A stretch of 64,000 nt of DNA from Lutibacter flavus (GCF_900188355.1 NZ_FZNX01000003.1:193501-257500), one strand, 5' to 3'; positions 28,075-37,452 are shown, counted from the stretch's first letter. Program-made: numbers and translations. Notes: a model not told the origin generated them from the letters alone.

Positions 28075-28653
28075 TTAGAATTGCAAATCCACAACTAAAT
28101 CGAATTCATCATAAATAGCTTTGTCTTTCAAATCATCAAAGAAATTGCTTGAACCGTATTTTATATCATATTTAGTTCTGTCAATTTTTAATGATGCAGT
28201 CGCTTTATTTCCATAAATTGAAATCTCAAATGTAATTGGGTTTGTTTTTCCTTTAATTGTTAAATCTCCGGTTACAACATATGAGTTTTTCCCTTTTGCA
28301 TTGACACTAGTGAAGACTAATGTTGATGAAGGAAAATTTTCAATTCCAAAGAAATCATCAGATTTTAAATGACCTTCTAACTTTCCTTTGTATTCACCTT
28401 CCATATCTGTATTTACAATTGTTGTCATATCAATTACAAATTCTCCTCCGGATAAAGCATTTTCTTCAAAATTTAATGAGCCTGATTTTAAATTAATCGT
28501 TCCTTCATGAGACCCTGTTACTTTATAACCTTTCCAAACAACTGTGCTGTTTTCTGTTTTAATTATCTTTTTTTCTGTTACTATCTTAGTAAAGGATAAT
28601 GTAATAATTGCAACTAATGCTACTAATGTTAAAGTTTTAATCGTGTTTTTCAT
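28075..28653 (-). CDS. YceI family protein, exported
   Basis: A 192-residue protein with an N-terminal signal (TLTLVALVAIITLSF) and a lipocalin-like YceI beta barrel (VVWKGYKVTGSHEGTINLKSG; LTIKGKTNPITFEIS). YceI proteins bind polyisoprenoid-type lipids and are often induced by stress. ATG 28653 is chosen over 28680, which lies in the promoter. It is transcribed divergently from an HxlR-family regulator across a perfect palindrome, so control by that regulator is likely. Confidence 0.88.
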   Translation of the reverse strand: MKNTIKTLTLVALVAIITLSFTKIVTEKKIIKTENSTVVWKGYKVTGSHEGTINLKSGSLNFEENALSGGEFVIDMTTIVNTDMEGEYKGKLEGHLKSDDFFGIENFPSSTLVFTSVNAKGKNSYVVTGDLTIKGKTNPITFEISIYGNKATASLKIDRTKYDIKYGSSNFFDDLKDKAIYDEFDLVVDLQF

Positions 28654-28677
28654 TTTTTTTAGTTTTGATTTATTGTA

Positions 28678-28685
28678 CAAAAATA
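28678..28685 (-). promoter_or_regulatory. -7 element for the yceI-like gene
   Basis: TATTTTTG on the minus strand, 24 bases before the ATG at 28653; exact TAnnTTTG match. A TTG at 28703-28701 is 15 bases further upstream, and a GGTATAC half-site (28695-28701) lies in the spacer. Confidence 0.55.
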
Positions 28686-28712
28686 CGTACTTTTGGTATA
28701 CAATAATAACTA

Positions 28713-28746
28713 GTATACTTTAGTATATCGATATACTAAAGTATAC
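28713..28746. promoter_or_regulatory. Perfect 34-bp palindrome, probable HxlR-family operator
   Basis: Two 17-base arms, GTATACTTTAGTATATC and its exact complement, meet with no spacer at 28729/28730. A further half-site GGTATAC is at 28695-28701. Each arm contains TACTTTAG, one base off the TAnnTTTG promoter element, so the site may overlap the regulator's own promoter. Position between an HxlR regulator and its divergent yceI-like neighbour makes it the likely operator for both. Confidence 0.8.
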
Positions 28747-28761
28747 CATACAGATTTAATT

Positions 28762-29121
28762 ATGAAAGAAGAAATACAATTAGAAACCATAAAGAGGTGT
28801 TCAAGTCAATATATACTTGCCCTTAATGATACTTTAAATGTAATAAATGGCAAATGGAAACTGCCGATTATTGGAATATTACTATATGGAAAAAAGCGTT
28901 TCAAGGAGTTACAAAGGGAAATCACAAAAATAACACCTCGAATGCTTTCAAAAGAGTTGAAAGATTTAGAAAATAACGGAATTGTTAAAAGAACTGTTTA
29001 TGATACGACACCAGTTATGGTTGAATATGAACTAACAGAATCTGGTAAAACCTTTAATAGAGTATTAGACACCATGGTTGAATGGGGTATTGAACACCGC
29101 GAAAATATTTTGCATAAATAA
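28762..29121 (+). CDS. HxlR-family winged-helix transcriptional regulator
   Basis: A 119-residue regulator of the HxlR/MarR-like winged-helix class, full length. Family features: Cys at residue 12 (IKRCSSQY), NGKWKLPIIGILLYGKKRFKELQREI, ITPRMLSKELKDLENNGIVKR as recognition helix and wing lead-in, and the C-terminal dimer helix VEWGIEHREN. Some HxlR proteins sense oxidants or electrophiles through the N-terminal Cys. It probably represses itself and the divergent yceI-like gene through the palindrome at 28713-28746. Confidence 0.9.
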   Translation: MKEEIQLETIKRCSSQYILALNDTLNVINGKWKLPIIGILLYGKKRFKELQREITKITPRMLSKELKDLENNGIVKRTVYDTTPVMVEYELTESGKTFNRVLDTMVEWGIEHRENILHK

Positions 29122-29162
29122 CTTATTTAAGCCCTTTTATTATCTACAAATTGAGTTGCAAT

Positions 29163-29196
29163 AAAAAGCATCCCTAGGGATGCTCCTTTTTCTTTC
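29163..29196 (+). terminator. Terminator after the HxlR gene
   Basis: AGCATCCCTAGGGATGCT (29167-29184) is a perfect palindrome, effectively a 7-bp stem with a CTAG loop, followed by CCTTTTTCTTTCC. Confidence 0.55.
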
Positions 29197-29245
29197 CTTT
29201 TAAAGCAAAAGCTGCTGGTTAATAACCAACAAACATATTTTAAAA

Positions 29246-29725
29246 TTATTTAGGCCATTTAATAGTATCATCATCTATAAATAATGGAGACCATTGCACT
29301 TCATCACAAACCCCATTTGTTAACCAAAAATTAATTGATTTCTCATCAACTTCAATCACTTTATGATCTTCGTTATCACTGTCAGAACAATCTTCTAAAT
29401 TAAGATACCCTAAATCAATTTCGTCCAATTCGTCCATCAGTTTTTTCTCTTTTAAACCAACTACTGAAGTTTCTTCTAATTCATAAAAATCTGAAGTAAC
29501 AGAAATCATCATTAATCTCCAGTTTTCAGCTTCATCAAAACTAATAGATAATTCCAGTTCATCATATTCCCAAGATTCAGTTGCATCATTTGGTTCTTCT
29601 GAATGCGAATATTTATCAATATACGAAGGTTCTCCTAGCATGGTTTTCACATCATCTCTGGTCATTCCAAATTTAAGAGGACCTAGTCCATAACCGGGTT
29701 TTATTTCTTTTAATTCTTTTAACAT
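29246..29725 (-). CDS. Uncharacterised acidic protein, possibly BamE/SmpA-like fold
   Basis: A 159-residue cytoplasmic protein without signal peptide, strongly acidic. The N-terminal PGYGLGPLKFGMTRDDVKTMLGEP resembles the helix-turn-helix opening of BamE/SmpA-like and related small domains, followed by beta strands (WEYDELELSISFDEAE). No characterised function that I recognise. Such standalone proteins are sometimes immunity or scaffold proteins; no toxin gene is adjacent. It has its own TATATTTG promoter at 29753-29760. Confidence 0.65.
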   Translation of the reverse strand: MLKELKEIKPGYGLGPLKFGMTRDDVKTMLGEPSYIDKYSHSEEPNDATESWEYDELELSISFDEAENWRLMMISVTSDFYELEETSVVGLKEKKLMDELDEIDLGYLNLEDCSDSDNEDHKVIEVDEKSINFWLTNGVCDEVQWSPLFIDDDTIKWPK

Positions 29726-29752
29726 TTTTAAATATAATTAGTAATATAATAA

Positions 29753-29760
29753 CAAATATA
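29753..29760 (-). promoter_or_regulatory. -7 element for the acidic unknown gene
   Basis: TATATTTG on the minus strand, 27 bases before the ATG at 29725; exact TAnnTTTG match. Confidence 0.5.
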
Positions 29761-29804
29761 GATTTTAATTCAATATTAAATTGCAGTTAATAAAAGTTTA
29801 ATAA

Positions 29805-30797
29805 TTAACCTTTTGCAAGTTTTCGTAACGCTACCCACTGTCTAAACATATCTCTGGAATCCGTGGCTGGATATCCAACAACAGATTTTCCGGCAGCAAC
29901 ATCATTCATTACTCCAGAACCTCCACCAACTACTGCACCTGCGTGAATTGTTAAATGGTCTTTTATTGAAGAACTTCCTCCAATAATTACACCATCTCCT
30001 AAAGTTACTGAGCCAGCTAAACCACTGCTTCCAGCCATTATACACGATCTACCTAAAACACAATTATGTGCTATTTGCACTAAATTATCTATTTTACAAC
30101 CATCACCAAGAATTGTTGAACTAAACTTTCCACGATCTACTGTAGAACTCGCTCCAATTTCAACATAATTACCAATAATTACGTTGCCAATATGTGGTAT
30201 TTTCACCAAACTTCTGCCGTCTTCACTTGGTCTATAACCAAAACCATCTGCTCCAATACTTACATTTGTATGAAAAATACAATTGCTACCAATTACACAA
30301 CGTTCGCGAATTACAGTACCAGACCAAACCACCGTATTATTTCCAATAGTAGTTTCATCAAAAATGCTAACATTGGGATATAGAACAACTCCATCTCCTA
30401 AAACAACATCATTTCCAACATAACAATTTGCTCCGATTTTACAGCCTTCACCAATAATTGCTGATTCATGTACAACAGCTGTTGGATGAATATCTGTCTC
30501 AAATTTTGGCGGATCAGGATTAAATAACTCCAATATTTTTGCCATTGCCAAATCGGCATTTTTAACTCTTATAATTGCCCTATTTTCTCCAGGCTCAACA
30601 ACTAAACTATCATTAATTATTGCAGCACAAGCTTTTGAAGTTTCCCATAAATTAACATATTTTCTATTTCCAATAAAACTAATTTGATTAGTTGTTGCTC
30701 TTTCCAATTGTTCTGGTCCATTAATTTTAAAAGTTGTATCTCCTACTATTTCACCCTTTAATATATCATTTATTTCTTTGATAGTAAATTCCTTCAT
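29805..30797 (-). CDS. lpxD: UDP-3-O-(3-hydroxyacyl)glucosamine N-acyltransferase
   Basis: Third step of lipid A synthesis: adds a 3-hydroxyacyl chain from acyl-ACP to the glucosamine nitrogen. The 330 residues have the N-terminal uridine-binding domain (to about 105, including ISFIGNRKYVNLWETSKACA) and a long left-handed beta helix of hexapeptide repeats (about 106-300) with NVSIGADGFGY and the catalytic His in IAHNCVLG. Full length. Isolated from other lpx genes here. A short AGCTCAT/ATGAGCT hairpin lies in the leader at 30815-30832. Confidence 0.92.
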   Translation of the reverse strand: MKEFTIKEINDILKGEIVGDTTFKINGPEQLERATTNQISFIGNRKYVNLWETSKACAAIINDSLVVEPGENRAIIRVKNADLAMAKILELFNPDPPKFETDIHPTAVVHESAIIGEGCKIGANCYVGNDVVLGDGVVLYPNVSIFDETTIGNNTVVWSGTVIRERCVIGSNCIFHTNVSIGADGFGYRPSEDGRSLVKIPHIGNVIIGNYVEIGASSTVDRGKFSSTILGDGCKIDNLVQIAHNCVLGRSCIMAGSSGLAGSVTLGDGVIIGGSSSIKDHLTIHAGAVVGGGSGVMNDVAAGKSVVGYPATDSRDMFRQWVALRKLAKG

Positions 30798-31021
30798 TCC
30801 ATAAAATTTGTTTTAGCTCATAAAAATGAGCTTGATAATTATTTTGTTAAATATATAATAATTTAACAGCTTACAATAACCTGAGTTCAATTATTATTTG
30901 ATTTATATCTGGAGATTTTCGCACTATTTAATTCATTTTCAATTTCAAAATAAATGGCAATTACAATTCTATTATTTTATCTAAAAATACGTATTTTGCA
31001 AACTCTAAAATTAGTTATTAA

Positions 31022-33343
31022 ATGAAAGTATGCATTGCGGAAAAACCAAGTGTTGCGCGTGAGATTGCCACTGTTTTAGGAGCTAACACTAAGCGCGATG
31101 GATATTTTGAAGGTAATGGATATGCCGTTACCTACACATTTGGGCATTTATGTACTTTGTTTGAACCTAATGATTATAAACCGTATTGGAAAAGTTGGGA
31201 CTTAAATAATTTACCAATGTTGCCTGAAAAATTTGAAACCAAAGTTGTTGAAAACGCTGGAATTCAAAAGCAATTTAATATTGTAAAAAGTTTATTTGAT
31301 AAAGCAGAAGTTATTATAAATTGTGGAGATGCCGGGCAAGAAGGTGAACTCATTCAACGCTGGGTAATAAATCAGGCAAATTATAAAGGTAAAGTGGAAC
31401 GGTTATGGATTTCGTCTTTAACTACCGAAGCTATAAAAGAAGGATTTCAAAACTTAAAACCTTCTGAAAATTATGATAATTTGTTTTATGCCGGTTTTTC
31501 AAGAGCAATTGGAGATTGGTTATTAGGAATGAATGCTACACGATTGTTTACTGTAAAACACGGAGGCTATAAACAAGTATTATCAGTTGGTCGTGTGCAA
31601 ACTCCAACATTGGCAATGGTTGTAAACCGATTTAAAGAGATTGAAAATTTTAAACCTCAACCCTATTGGGAACTACAAACCTTGTATAGAGAAACCCTTT
31701 TTAGTTATGAAGAAGGTAGATTCTTAAAAAAAGAAGATGGTGAAATTTTAGCGAATAAAGTTAAAGAAAGTGATTTTGAAATTGTTTCTATAACCAAAAA
31801 AGCTGGAAAAGAATACGCTCCAAAATTATTTGATTTAACTGGTTTACAAGTATATTGTAATAATAAATTTGGCTTTTCTGCAGATGAAACTTTAAAAATT
31901 GTACAGAAATTATACGAACAAAAAGCGGTAACGTATCCAAGAGTAGATACTACCTTTTTACCTAATGATGTATATCCTAAAGTAGCTGGAATTTTAAAAA
32001 ACTTAACAAAATATAGTGCCTTAACTCAACCATTACTAGCAAAAAAAATTAAAAAATCGAGTAAAGTTTTTAATGATAAAAAAGTAACAGATCACCACGC
32101 AATTATTCCAACTGGCGTTCAAATTAACTTACAATACAATCAACAGCAAGTTTATGATATTATTACAAAACGCTTTATTGCTGTTTTTTACGATGATTGT
32201 ACGGTTTCAAATACAGCAGTAATTGGAAAGGCTGCTGATGTTTCATTTAAAACAACTGGGAAAGAAATTATTAAAAAAGGTTGGCGAGTTGTCTTTGAAA
32301 ATTCTAATTCTGCCGATAAAAAAGAATCAGGAATTTTACCAACTTTTGTAAAAGGCGAAAAAGGTCCTCACGAACCTTCGTTTTTGGAAAAACAAACAAA
32401 ACCGCCCAATATTTTTACAGAAGCCACGCTTTTAAGAGCAATGGAAACTGCTGGAAAACAAGTTGATGATGACGATTTACGTGAGCTTATGAAAGAGAAT
32501 GGCATTGGACGACCTTCTACCCGAGCAAATATTATTGAAACACTTTTTAAACGTAAATATATTGTCCGTAAAAAGAAACAACTTTTACCAACTTCTACTG
32601 GAATTCAACTAATTGACACTATTCAAAATGAGTTGCTAAAATCAGCTGAACTAACTGGTAGATGGGAAAAGCGTCTAAAAGAAATTGAACAAGGAACTTT
32701 TAATGCCGGTACTTTTATAAAAAATATGAAAAAAATGGTAGATCAGTTAGTTTATGAAGTTCGTTCAGAAAGTGTGAGAGCAAATATTTCTGCTGTTACT
32801 GCTGCTTCAAATAAACAAATTTCTGCTGCTGTAAATAAAACAACTAAAAAAGGGACAGGAATAACTTCAGAAAAATGCCCGAAATGTAAAAAAGGAACCA
32901 TTATAAAAGGGAAAACTGCATATGGTTGTAGCGACTATAAAAATGGTTGTACTTTAAGATTGCCTTTTAACTTTTTAGAAAAGAAAATATCCGAAAATCA
33001 ATACATTCGATTAATCCAAAAAGGATGTACTGTAAATTTAAAAGGATTTAAAACTGAAAATATTAAAGTAGATGGTTTAGTACGTTTTGATGACAATTTT
33101 AAGTTGAAATTGGAAGAAAAAAATACTTCGACTTCGCTAAATGTCCGCAACAAAGTACCTAAAAAAATTAGTTGCCCAAAATGTAAAAATGGAACTGTAT
33201 TAAAAGGTAAAACTGCATATGGCTGTAGTGAATATAAAAATGGTTGTGATTTTATTTTTAGTTTTGATAACATCAGAAAAAAAGCAGCAGGGCAAACACT
33301 CTCAAAAGAATTAGTTTACGCTATTATAAATGGGACAAACTAA
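31022..33343 (+). CDS. topB: Type IA DNA topoisomerase (topoisomerase III)
   Basis: Relaxes or decatenates DNA through a 5'-phosphotyrosyl single-strand break. The 773 residues show the N-terminal Toprim domain (VCIAEKPSVAREIA; INCGDAGQEGE), the LSVGRVQTPTLAMV motif, and the active Tyr 305 in AVTYPRVDT. The C-terminus has two near-identical four-Cys zinc ribbons (CPKCKKGTIIKGKTAYGCSD and CPKCKNGTVLKGKTAYGCSE, about residues 620-645 and 720-745) as a tandem duplication. The last 14 bases overlap the RluE-like gene. Confidence 0.92.
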   Translation: MKVCIAEKPSVAREIATVLGANTKRDGYFEGNGYAVTYTFGHLCTLFEPNDYKPYWKSWDLNNLPMLPEKFETKVVENAGIQKQFNIVKSLFDKAEVIINCGDAGQEGELIQRWVINQANYKGKVERLWISSLTTEAIKEGFQNLKPSENYDNLFYAGFSRAIGDWLLGMNATRLFTVKHGGYKQVLSVGRVQTPTLAMVVNRFKEIENFKPQPYWELQTLYRETLFSYEEGRFLKKEDGEILANKVKESDFEIVSITKKAGKEYAPKLFDLTGLQVYCNNKFGFSADETLKIVQKLYEQKAVTYPRVDTTFLPNDVYPKVAGILKNLTKYSALTQPLLAKKIKKSSKVFNDKKVTDHHAIIPTGVQINLQYNQQQVYDIITKRFIAVFYDDCTVSNTAVIGKAADVSFKTTGKEIIKKGWRVVFENSNSADKKESGILPTFVKGEKGPHEPSFLEKQTKPPNIFTEATLLRAMETAGKQVDDDDLRELMKENGIGRPSTRANIIETLFKRKYIVRKKKQLLPTSTGIQLIDTIQNELLKSAELTGRWEKRLKEIEQGTFNAGTFIKNMKKMVDQLVYEVRSESVRANISAVTAASNKQISAAVNKTTKKGTGITSEKCPKCKKGTIIKGKTAYGCSDYKNGCTLRLPFNFLEKKISENQYIRLIQKGCTVNLKGFKTENIKVDGLVRFDDNFKLKLEEKNTSTSLNVRNKVPKKISCPKCKNGTVLKGKTAYGCSEYKNGCDFIFSFDNIRKKAAGQTLSKELVYAIINGTN

Positions 33344-33914
33344 GCATCAGCATTTTATACTATTTAAACCGTATGGTTATTTGAGTCAGTTTGTGAACAA
33401 TCAAACAAAACGGACTAAGAAAAAGTTGTTGGGAACCTTATATGATTTTCCTGAAAACACCATGGCAATTGGGCGTTTAGATGAACCCTCAGAAGGTCTA
33501 TTATTATTAACTACTGATGGCAAAACAAGTGAGTTCATAAGAAGCAACAAAATTGAAAAAGAATATTATGCTCAGGTTGATGGTGAAATAACACAAGAAG
33601 CTATTGAACTTTTAAAAAATGGCATAGAAATTAGCACCGAAACAGGGAAATATTTAACAAAGAATTGTAGTGTTATAAAATTAGAAAAAACGCCTAAATT
33701 ACCAGAACGTGCTAAAAAAATTAGAGATGAACGTCACGGCCCCACAAGTTGGGTTTCTGTTACTTTAACTGAAGGAAAATTTAGACAAGTTAGAAAAATG
33801 ACAGCTATAGCAGGTTTTCCAACTTTACGTTTAGTCAGAGTTCGAATTGGAACAATTAAAATTAATAATTTACAGCCTGGAGAAATTATTGAAACAACTC
33901 AATTTTTTGCTTAA
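33330..33914 (+). CDS. RluE/RsuA-type rRNA pseudouridine synthase
   Basis: A 194-residue pseudouridine synthase without an S4 domain, as in RluE, which modifies 23S rRNA U2457 in E. coli. The catalytic motif is GRLDEPSEGLLLLT around residue 48; the nucleophilic Asp is kept, but Glu-Pro follows where Arg/Lys-Asp/Asn is usual. FRQVRKM near residue 152 is the other family hallmark. Its start lies inside the topB end (14-base overlap), implying coupled translation. Confidence 0.85.
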   Translation: MGQTKHQHFILFKPYGYLSQFVNNQTKRTKKKLLGTLYDFPENTMAIGRLDEPSEGLLLLTTDGKTSEFIRSNKIEKEYYAQVDGEITQEAIELLKNGIEISTETGKYLTKNCSVIKLEKTPKLPERAKKIRDERHGPTSWVSVTLTEGKFRQVRKMTAIAGFPTLRLVRVRIGTIKINNLQPGEIIETTQFFA

Positions 33915-34031
33915 TCATTTAAAACTGCTCCTAATTTAGTTAAGATTCTGTTAAACACAAATAACCCTTTTTTAAGTTTCAATAATAATTATTAACTTGT
34001 TAAATTAATCTAACTAATTAAATCAAAACAA

Positions 34032-34490
34032 ATGATTACACTTCGTATAAACGGGGAAAAACATAAAATTGATGTTGACCCAACTATGCCTTTACTTTGG
34101 GCAATTAGAGATATAATAGGACTCACTGGAACAAAATATGGATGCGGAGAAGGTGTTTGCGGGTCTTGTAAAGTTTTATTGGATAATTCACCAGTTCAAT
34201 CTTGTATGATTCCTGTTTCTGTAGCTGAAGATAAAAACATTACAACAATTGAAGGGGAATCAAGAAACTTACAATTATTGCAAGAATCCTGGGCTGAATT
34301 AAATGTTCCTCAATGTGGATTTTGTCAGCCAGGACAATTAATTGCAGCTACTGCGCTACTTGATAAAAACGACAATCCAACAGATGAAGATATTAATGCA
34401 GCAATGATTGGAAATATTTGCAGATGTGGTACTTACCAACGTATTAAAAATGCGATTCACAGAACTGTTGAACTTAAAAACCAAAACTAA
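34032..34490 (+). CDS. iorA: Molybdenum hydroxylase small subunit, (2Fe-2S)-binding
   Basis: The electron-transfer subunit of a xanthine-dehydrogenase-family enzyme, like isoquinoline 1-oxidoreductase alpha. The 152 residues hold two [2Fe-2S] sites: a plant-ferredoxin-type site (CGEGVCGSCKVLLD and a later Cys, about 42-63) and a helical C-terminal site (CGFCQPGQ, ICRCGTYQ). No signal peptide of its own; it probably travels with the Tat-tagged large subunit that starts two bases after its stop. Real substrate unknown; aldehydes or N-heterocycles are typical. Confidence 0.88.
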   Translation: MITLRINGEKHKIDVDPTMPLLWAIRDIIGLTGTKYGCGEGVCGSCKVLLDNSPVQSCMIPVSVAEDKNITTIEGESRNLQLLQESWAELNVPQCGFCQPGQLIAATALLDKNDNPTDEDINAAMIGNICRCGTYQRIKNAIHRTVELKNQN

Positions 34491-34492
34491 TT

Positions 34493-36685
34493 ATGAGTAC
34501 TATTAAAAATATAAGTCGTAGAAGTTTTGTTAGAAGTATTGGTTTAGCATCTGGTGGATTAATTTTAGCATGTAACACTTCAGTTTTTTCAGATAAAGAA
34601 AAAGCACCAGAAAATTTAATCGATTTTAATCCAAATTTATTTGTTCAGTTAAATTCAGATGGAAGTTTAATATTAGTTGCTTCTCGATCGGAAATGGGTA
34701 ACGGAGTTAGAACTTCTTTACCATCTGTAATTGCTGATGAAATGGATGCTGATTGGACAAGAGTTTCAATAAAACAAGCTGTTGGAGATAAAAAATACGG
34801 TGATCAAAATACCGATGGTTCTCGAAGTATTCGTTATTTATATGAACCTATGCGGAAAATGGGAGCAATGGCTAGAGCTATGCTGATTTCCGCTGCTGCT
34901 CAAAAATGGCAAGTTCCAGAAGAAGAATGTAGCGCTGAAAATCACTTCATACTTCACACAAGTGGTAAAAAAATTGGTTTTGGTGATTTAGTTCATATTG
35001 CTAAAACTTTAGAAATTCCTGCTGAGGATACATTAACTTTTAAAAACCCAAAAGATTTCAAATATATTGGAAAACATTTAAGAAGTATTGATGTAGAAGA
35101 ATATGCAAATGGTAGTGCTGTTTTTGGTTTGGATAAACGTTTACCAAATATGAAATTTGCAGCAATTGCACGTTGTCCGGTTACTTTTGGTTCGGTAAAA
35201 TCTTTTGATAAAACTGCAACTTTAAAAATTGCCGGGGTTATTGATGTAATCGAAATCCCTAGAATTGAAAGACCTTTTGGTGCTCTTGGAGGAATTGCTG
35301 TTGTAGCTACAAATACCTGGGCTGCTTTTAAAGGAAGAGATGCCTTAAAAATAGAGTGGGATTTTGGCGACAATCAAGTATACGATTCTGATGAATATAT
35401 GAAACAAATTACTGAAAATGTTCACAAACAAGGTAAGGTTTCAAAAGATGTTGGAAATGTTAATAGGGCATTTAATGGTGCTGATAAAATTGTAGAAAGC
35501 ACATTTCAATTACCACATCTTGCACATGCACCTATGGAGGTTCCAAATGCAGTTGCTTGGGTACAAGGTGATACTTGTGAAGTTTGGGCTCCAACTCAGG
35601 AACCTCAGGCTTCAAGAACAGAAGTAGTCGAATATTTACAAACAGATAGAGAAAAAGTTACTGTTAACGTTACTTTTTTAGGTGGTGGATTTGGAAGAAA
35701 ATCGAAGCCGGATTATGTTGTTGAAGCCGTTGCAATTTCAAAAGCAATTAATGCTCCAGCTCAAGTAGTTTGGTCTAGAGAAGATGATATTAGACACGGT
35801 TATTACCATACTGTTAGCGCACAATATTTAAAAGCTTCGTTAAATAAAAACGGAAATGTAACTGGCTGGCTGCATAGATTTGCACTGCCTTCTATTGTTT
35901 CAACTTTCTCTCCCGGTGTCGATTATGCAGCTGGATTTGAAATTGGAAGCGCTTCAAACGTACCTTTTGAATTAGAAAATATGAAAGTTGAAGTTGGTCA
36001 GGCACCAGCTCATGTAAGAATTGGTTGGTTAAGATCGGTAATCAATATTCCTCATGGTTTTTCATTAAATGTTTTTGCTGATGAATTAGCAATTGCAGCA
36101 AATGAAGATCCTCTTGAATTTAGATTAAAATTAATTGGTAAAGATAGAATTGAAGAAACCCAAGATCCTATAAAATACAATACTGCCAGACTTAAAAATG
36201 TATTAAAAATAGCTGCTAAAAATGCCGAATGGGGAAAAGAACTTCCTAAAGGTCACGCATATGGTTTAGCTGTTCACTATAGCTTTTATTCTTATGTTGC
36301 TTCTATTGTTGAAGTATCTGTTGTAAATAATAAAGTTCAAGTTCATAATGTATTTACTGCTATAGATTGCGGAACAGTTGTTAACAGAGATACTGTTAAA
36401 TCTCAAATGGAAGGTTCTGCAGTATTTGGTATTTCTTTAGCTTTTTACGGTAAAATAACTGCTAAAAATGGAGCAATACAACAAGGAAATTATAGTGATT
36501 ATCAAATGGCACGAATACATCAGGCTCCGAAAGTTCATGTAGAAATAGTTGATAGCGATGAAAACCCAACTGGAGTTGGCGAACCTGGAGTTCCCGTAAT
36601 TGCACCTGCAATTATAAATGCCATTTATCAAGTTACTGGAAAACGCTATCATAATTTACCTTTATCAGATCATGGTTTAGTTTAA
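34493..36685 (+). CDS. iorB: Molybdopterin-dependent oxidoreductase large subunit, Tat signal
   Basis: The 730-residue catalytic subunit of a two-component molybdenum hydroxylase. A twin-arginine signal opens it (SRRSFVRSIG, residues 8-17) followed by LILACN, a possible lipobox. Molybdopterin contacts are the GGGFGRKSKPDY segment and the C-terminal GVGEPGVPVIAPA, which holds the catalytic Glu. Fits the isoquinoline 1-oxidoreductase beta / aldehyde dehydrogenase group that acts in the periplasm. The stop overlaps the XdhC start (TAATG). Confidence 0.9.
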   Translation: MSTIKNISRRSFVRSIGLASGGLILACNTSVFSDKEKAPENLIDFNPNLFVQLNSDGSLILVASRSEMGNGVRTSLPSVIADEMDADWTRVSIKQAVGDKKYGDQNTDGSRSIRYLYEPMRKMGAMARAMLISAAAQKWQVPEEECSAENHFILHTSGKKIGFGDLVHIAKTLEIPAEDTLTFKNPKDFKYIGKHLRSIDVEEYANGSAVFGLDKRLPNMKFAAIARCPVTFGSVKSFDKTATLKIAGVIDVIEIPRIERPFGALGGIAVVATNTWAAFKGRDALKIEWDFGDNQVYDSDEYMKQITENVHKQGKVSKDVGNVNRAFNGADKIVESTFQLPHLAHAPMEVPNAVAWVQGDTCEVWAPTQEPQASRTEVVEYLQTDREKVTVNVTFLGGGFGRKSKPDYVVEAVAISKAINAPAQVVWSREDDIRHGYYHTVSAQYLKASLNKNGNVTGWLHRFALPSIVSTFSPGVDYAAGFEIGSASNVPFELENMKVEVGQAPAHVRIGWLRSVINIPHGFSLNVFADELAIAANEDPLEFRLKLIGKDRIEETQDPIKYNTARLKNVLKIAAKNAEWGKELPKGHAYGLAVHYSFYSYVASIVEVSVVNNKVQVHNVFTAIDCGTVVNRDTVKSQMEGSAVFGISLAFYGKITAKNGAIQQGNYSDYQMARIHQAPKVHVEIVDSDENPTGVGEPGVPVIAPAIINAIYQVTGKRYHNLPLSDHGLV

Positions 36686-37452
36686 TGCCTATGAATAATT
36701 GGATTGAGTTACTTTCAGAATTTAAACAAAAAAAACAGCCTATAGCTTTTGTAACTATTACAAAGGTTTTAGGATCTGCTCCTTGTAGAGTTGGGTCAAA
36801 AATGATTGTTACCAAACAAAAAGAAATTTTTGGAACCATTGGAGGCGGAAAATTAGAATTTCAAGTAATTGATGAGGCTGTAATTGCGATAAATAAAAAT
36901 CAGTTAAAAGATTTTAAATATACACTTGGCCCTGAATTTGAGCAATGTTGTGGCGGAGTTGTAGAACTAATAATAGAACCTATGAATCAAGCTCCTGAAT
37001 TATACCTTTTTGGTGCCGGACATATTGGAATAGAAATTTGCAATGTTTTAAAAGATACTCCGTTCAACATAACTTTATTAGATAGTCGAAAAGATTGGAT
37101 TAACACTATTAAAATTGATAAAAGCATTAACTATAGCGATATCGATTTTGATTTGTATAAACAAACTATTAATTGGGGTCCAAATTGTTATGTGGTAATT
37201 TTAACACACGATCACAAATTAGATTTTGAAATTACCGCTTTGGCTTTGCATTCTGAAACCAACTATATTGGATTGATTGGTAGCAAAACCAAAAAGAACA
37301 AGTTCAATAATATGCTAAAAAATGAATTGAATTTTGAAGCAGGTATTTCTCCAGTTCATTGTCCTGTAGGTTTAGATTTAGGTGGTAATACACCAAAAGA
37401 AATAGCCATTAGTGTAGCTGCCGAATTATTGAAGGTTTATTATGGAAAATAA
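36685..37452 (+). CDS. XdhC/CoxI family molybdenum hydroxylase maturation protein
   Basis: XdhC proteins bind the molybdenum cofactor, aid its sulfuration and hand it to the apo-hydroxylase. The 255 residues show the N-terminal XdhC/CoxI domain (VTKVLGSAPCRVGSKM, GTIGGGKLE) and the C-terminal Rossmann domain (LYLFGAGHIGIEI; GLIGSKTKKNKF; HCPVGLDLGGNTPKEIA). Start may be Met 1 or Met 3. It overlaps genes on both sides, so the ior operon is tightly coupled. Confidence 0.9.
   Translation: MPMNNWIELLSEFKQKKQPIAFVTITKVLGSAPCRVGSKMIVTKQKEIFGTIGGGKLEFQVIDEAVIAINKNQLKDFKYTLGPEFEQCCGGVVELIIEPMNQAPELYLFGAGHIGIEICNVLKDTPFNITLLDSRKDWINTIKIDKSINYSDIDFDLYKQTINWGPNCYVVILTHDHKLDFEITALALHSETNYIGLIGSKTKKNKFNNMLKNELNFEAGISPVHCPVGLDLGGNTPKEIAISVAAELLKVYYGK

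Noticed and set aside
29246..29725. Acidic unknown protein as an immunity protein of a toxin system
   Set aside because: No toxin or secretion gene is next to it, and it has its own promoter.
30815..30832. AGCTCAT/ATGAGCT hairpin upstream of lpxD as a riboswitch
   Set aside because: A seven-pair stem alone is too simple; no conserved aptamer-like elements are visible around it.
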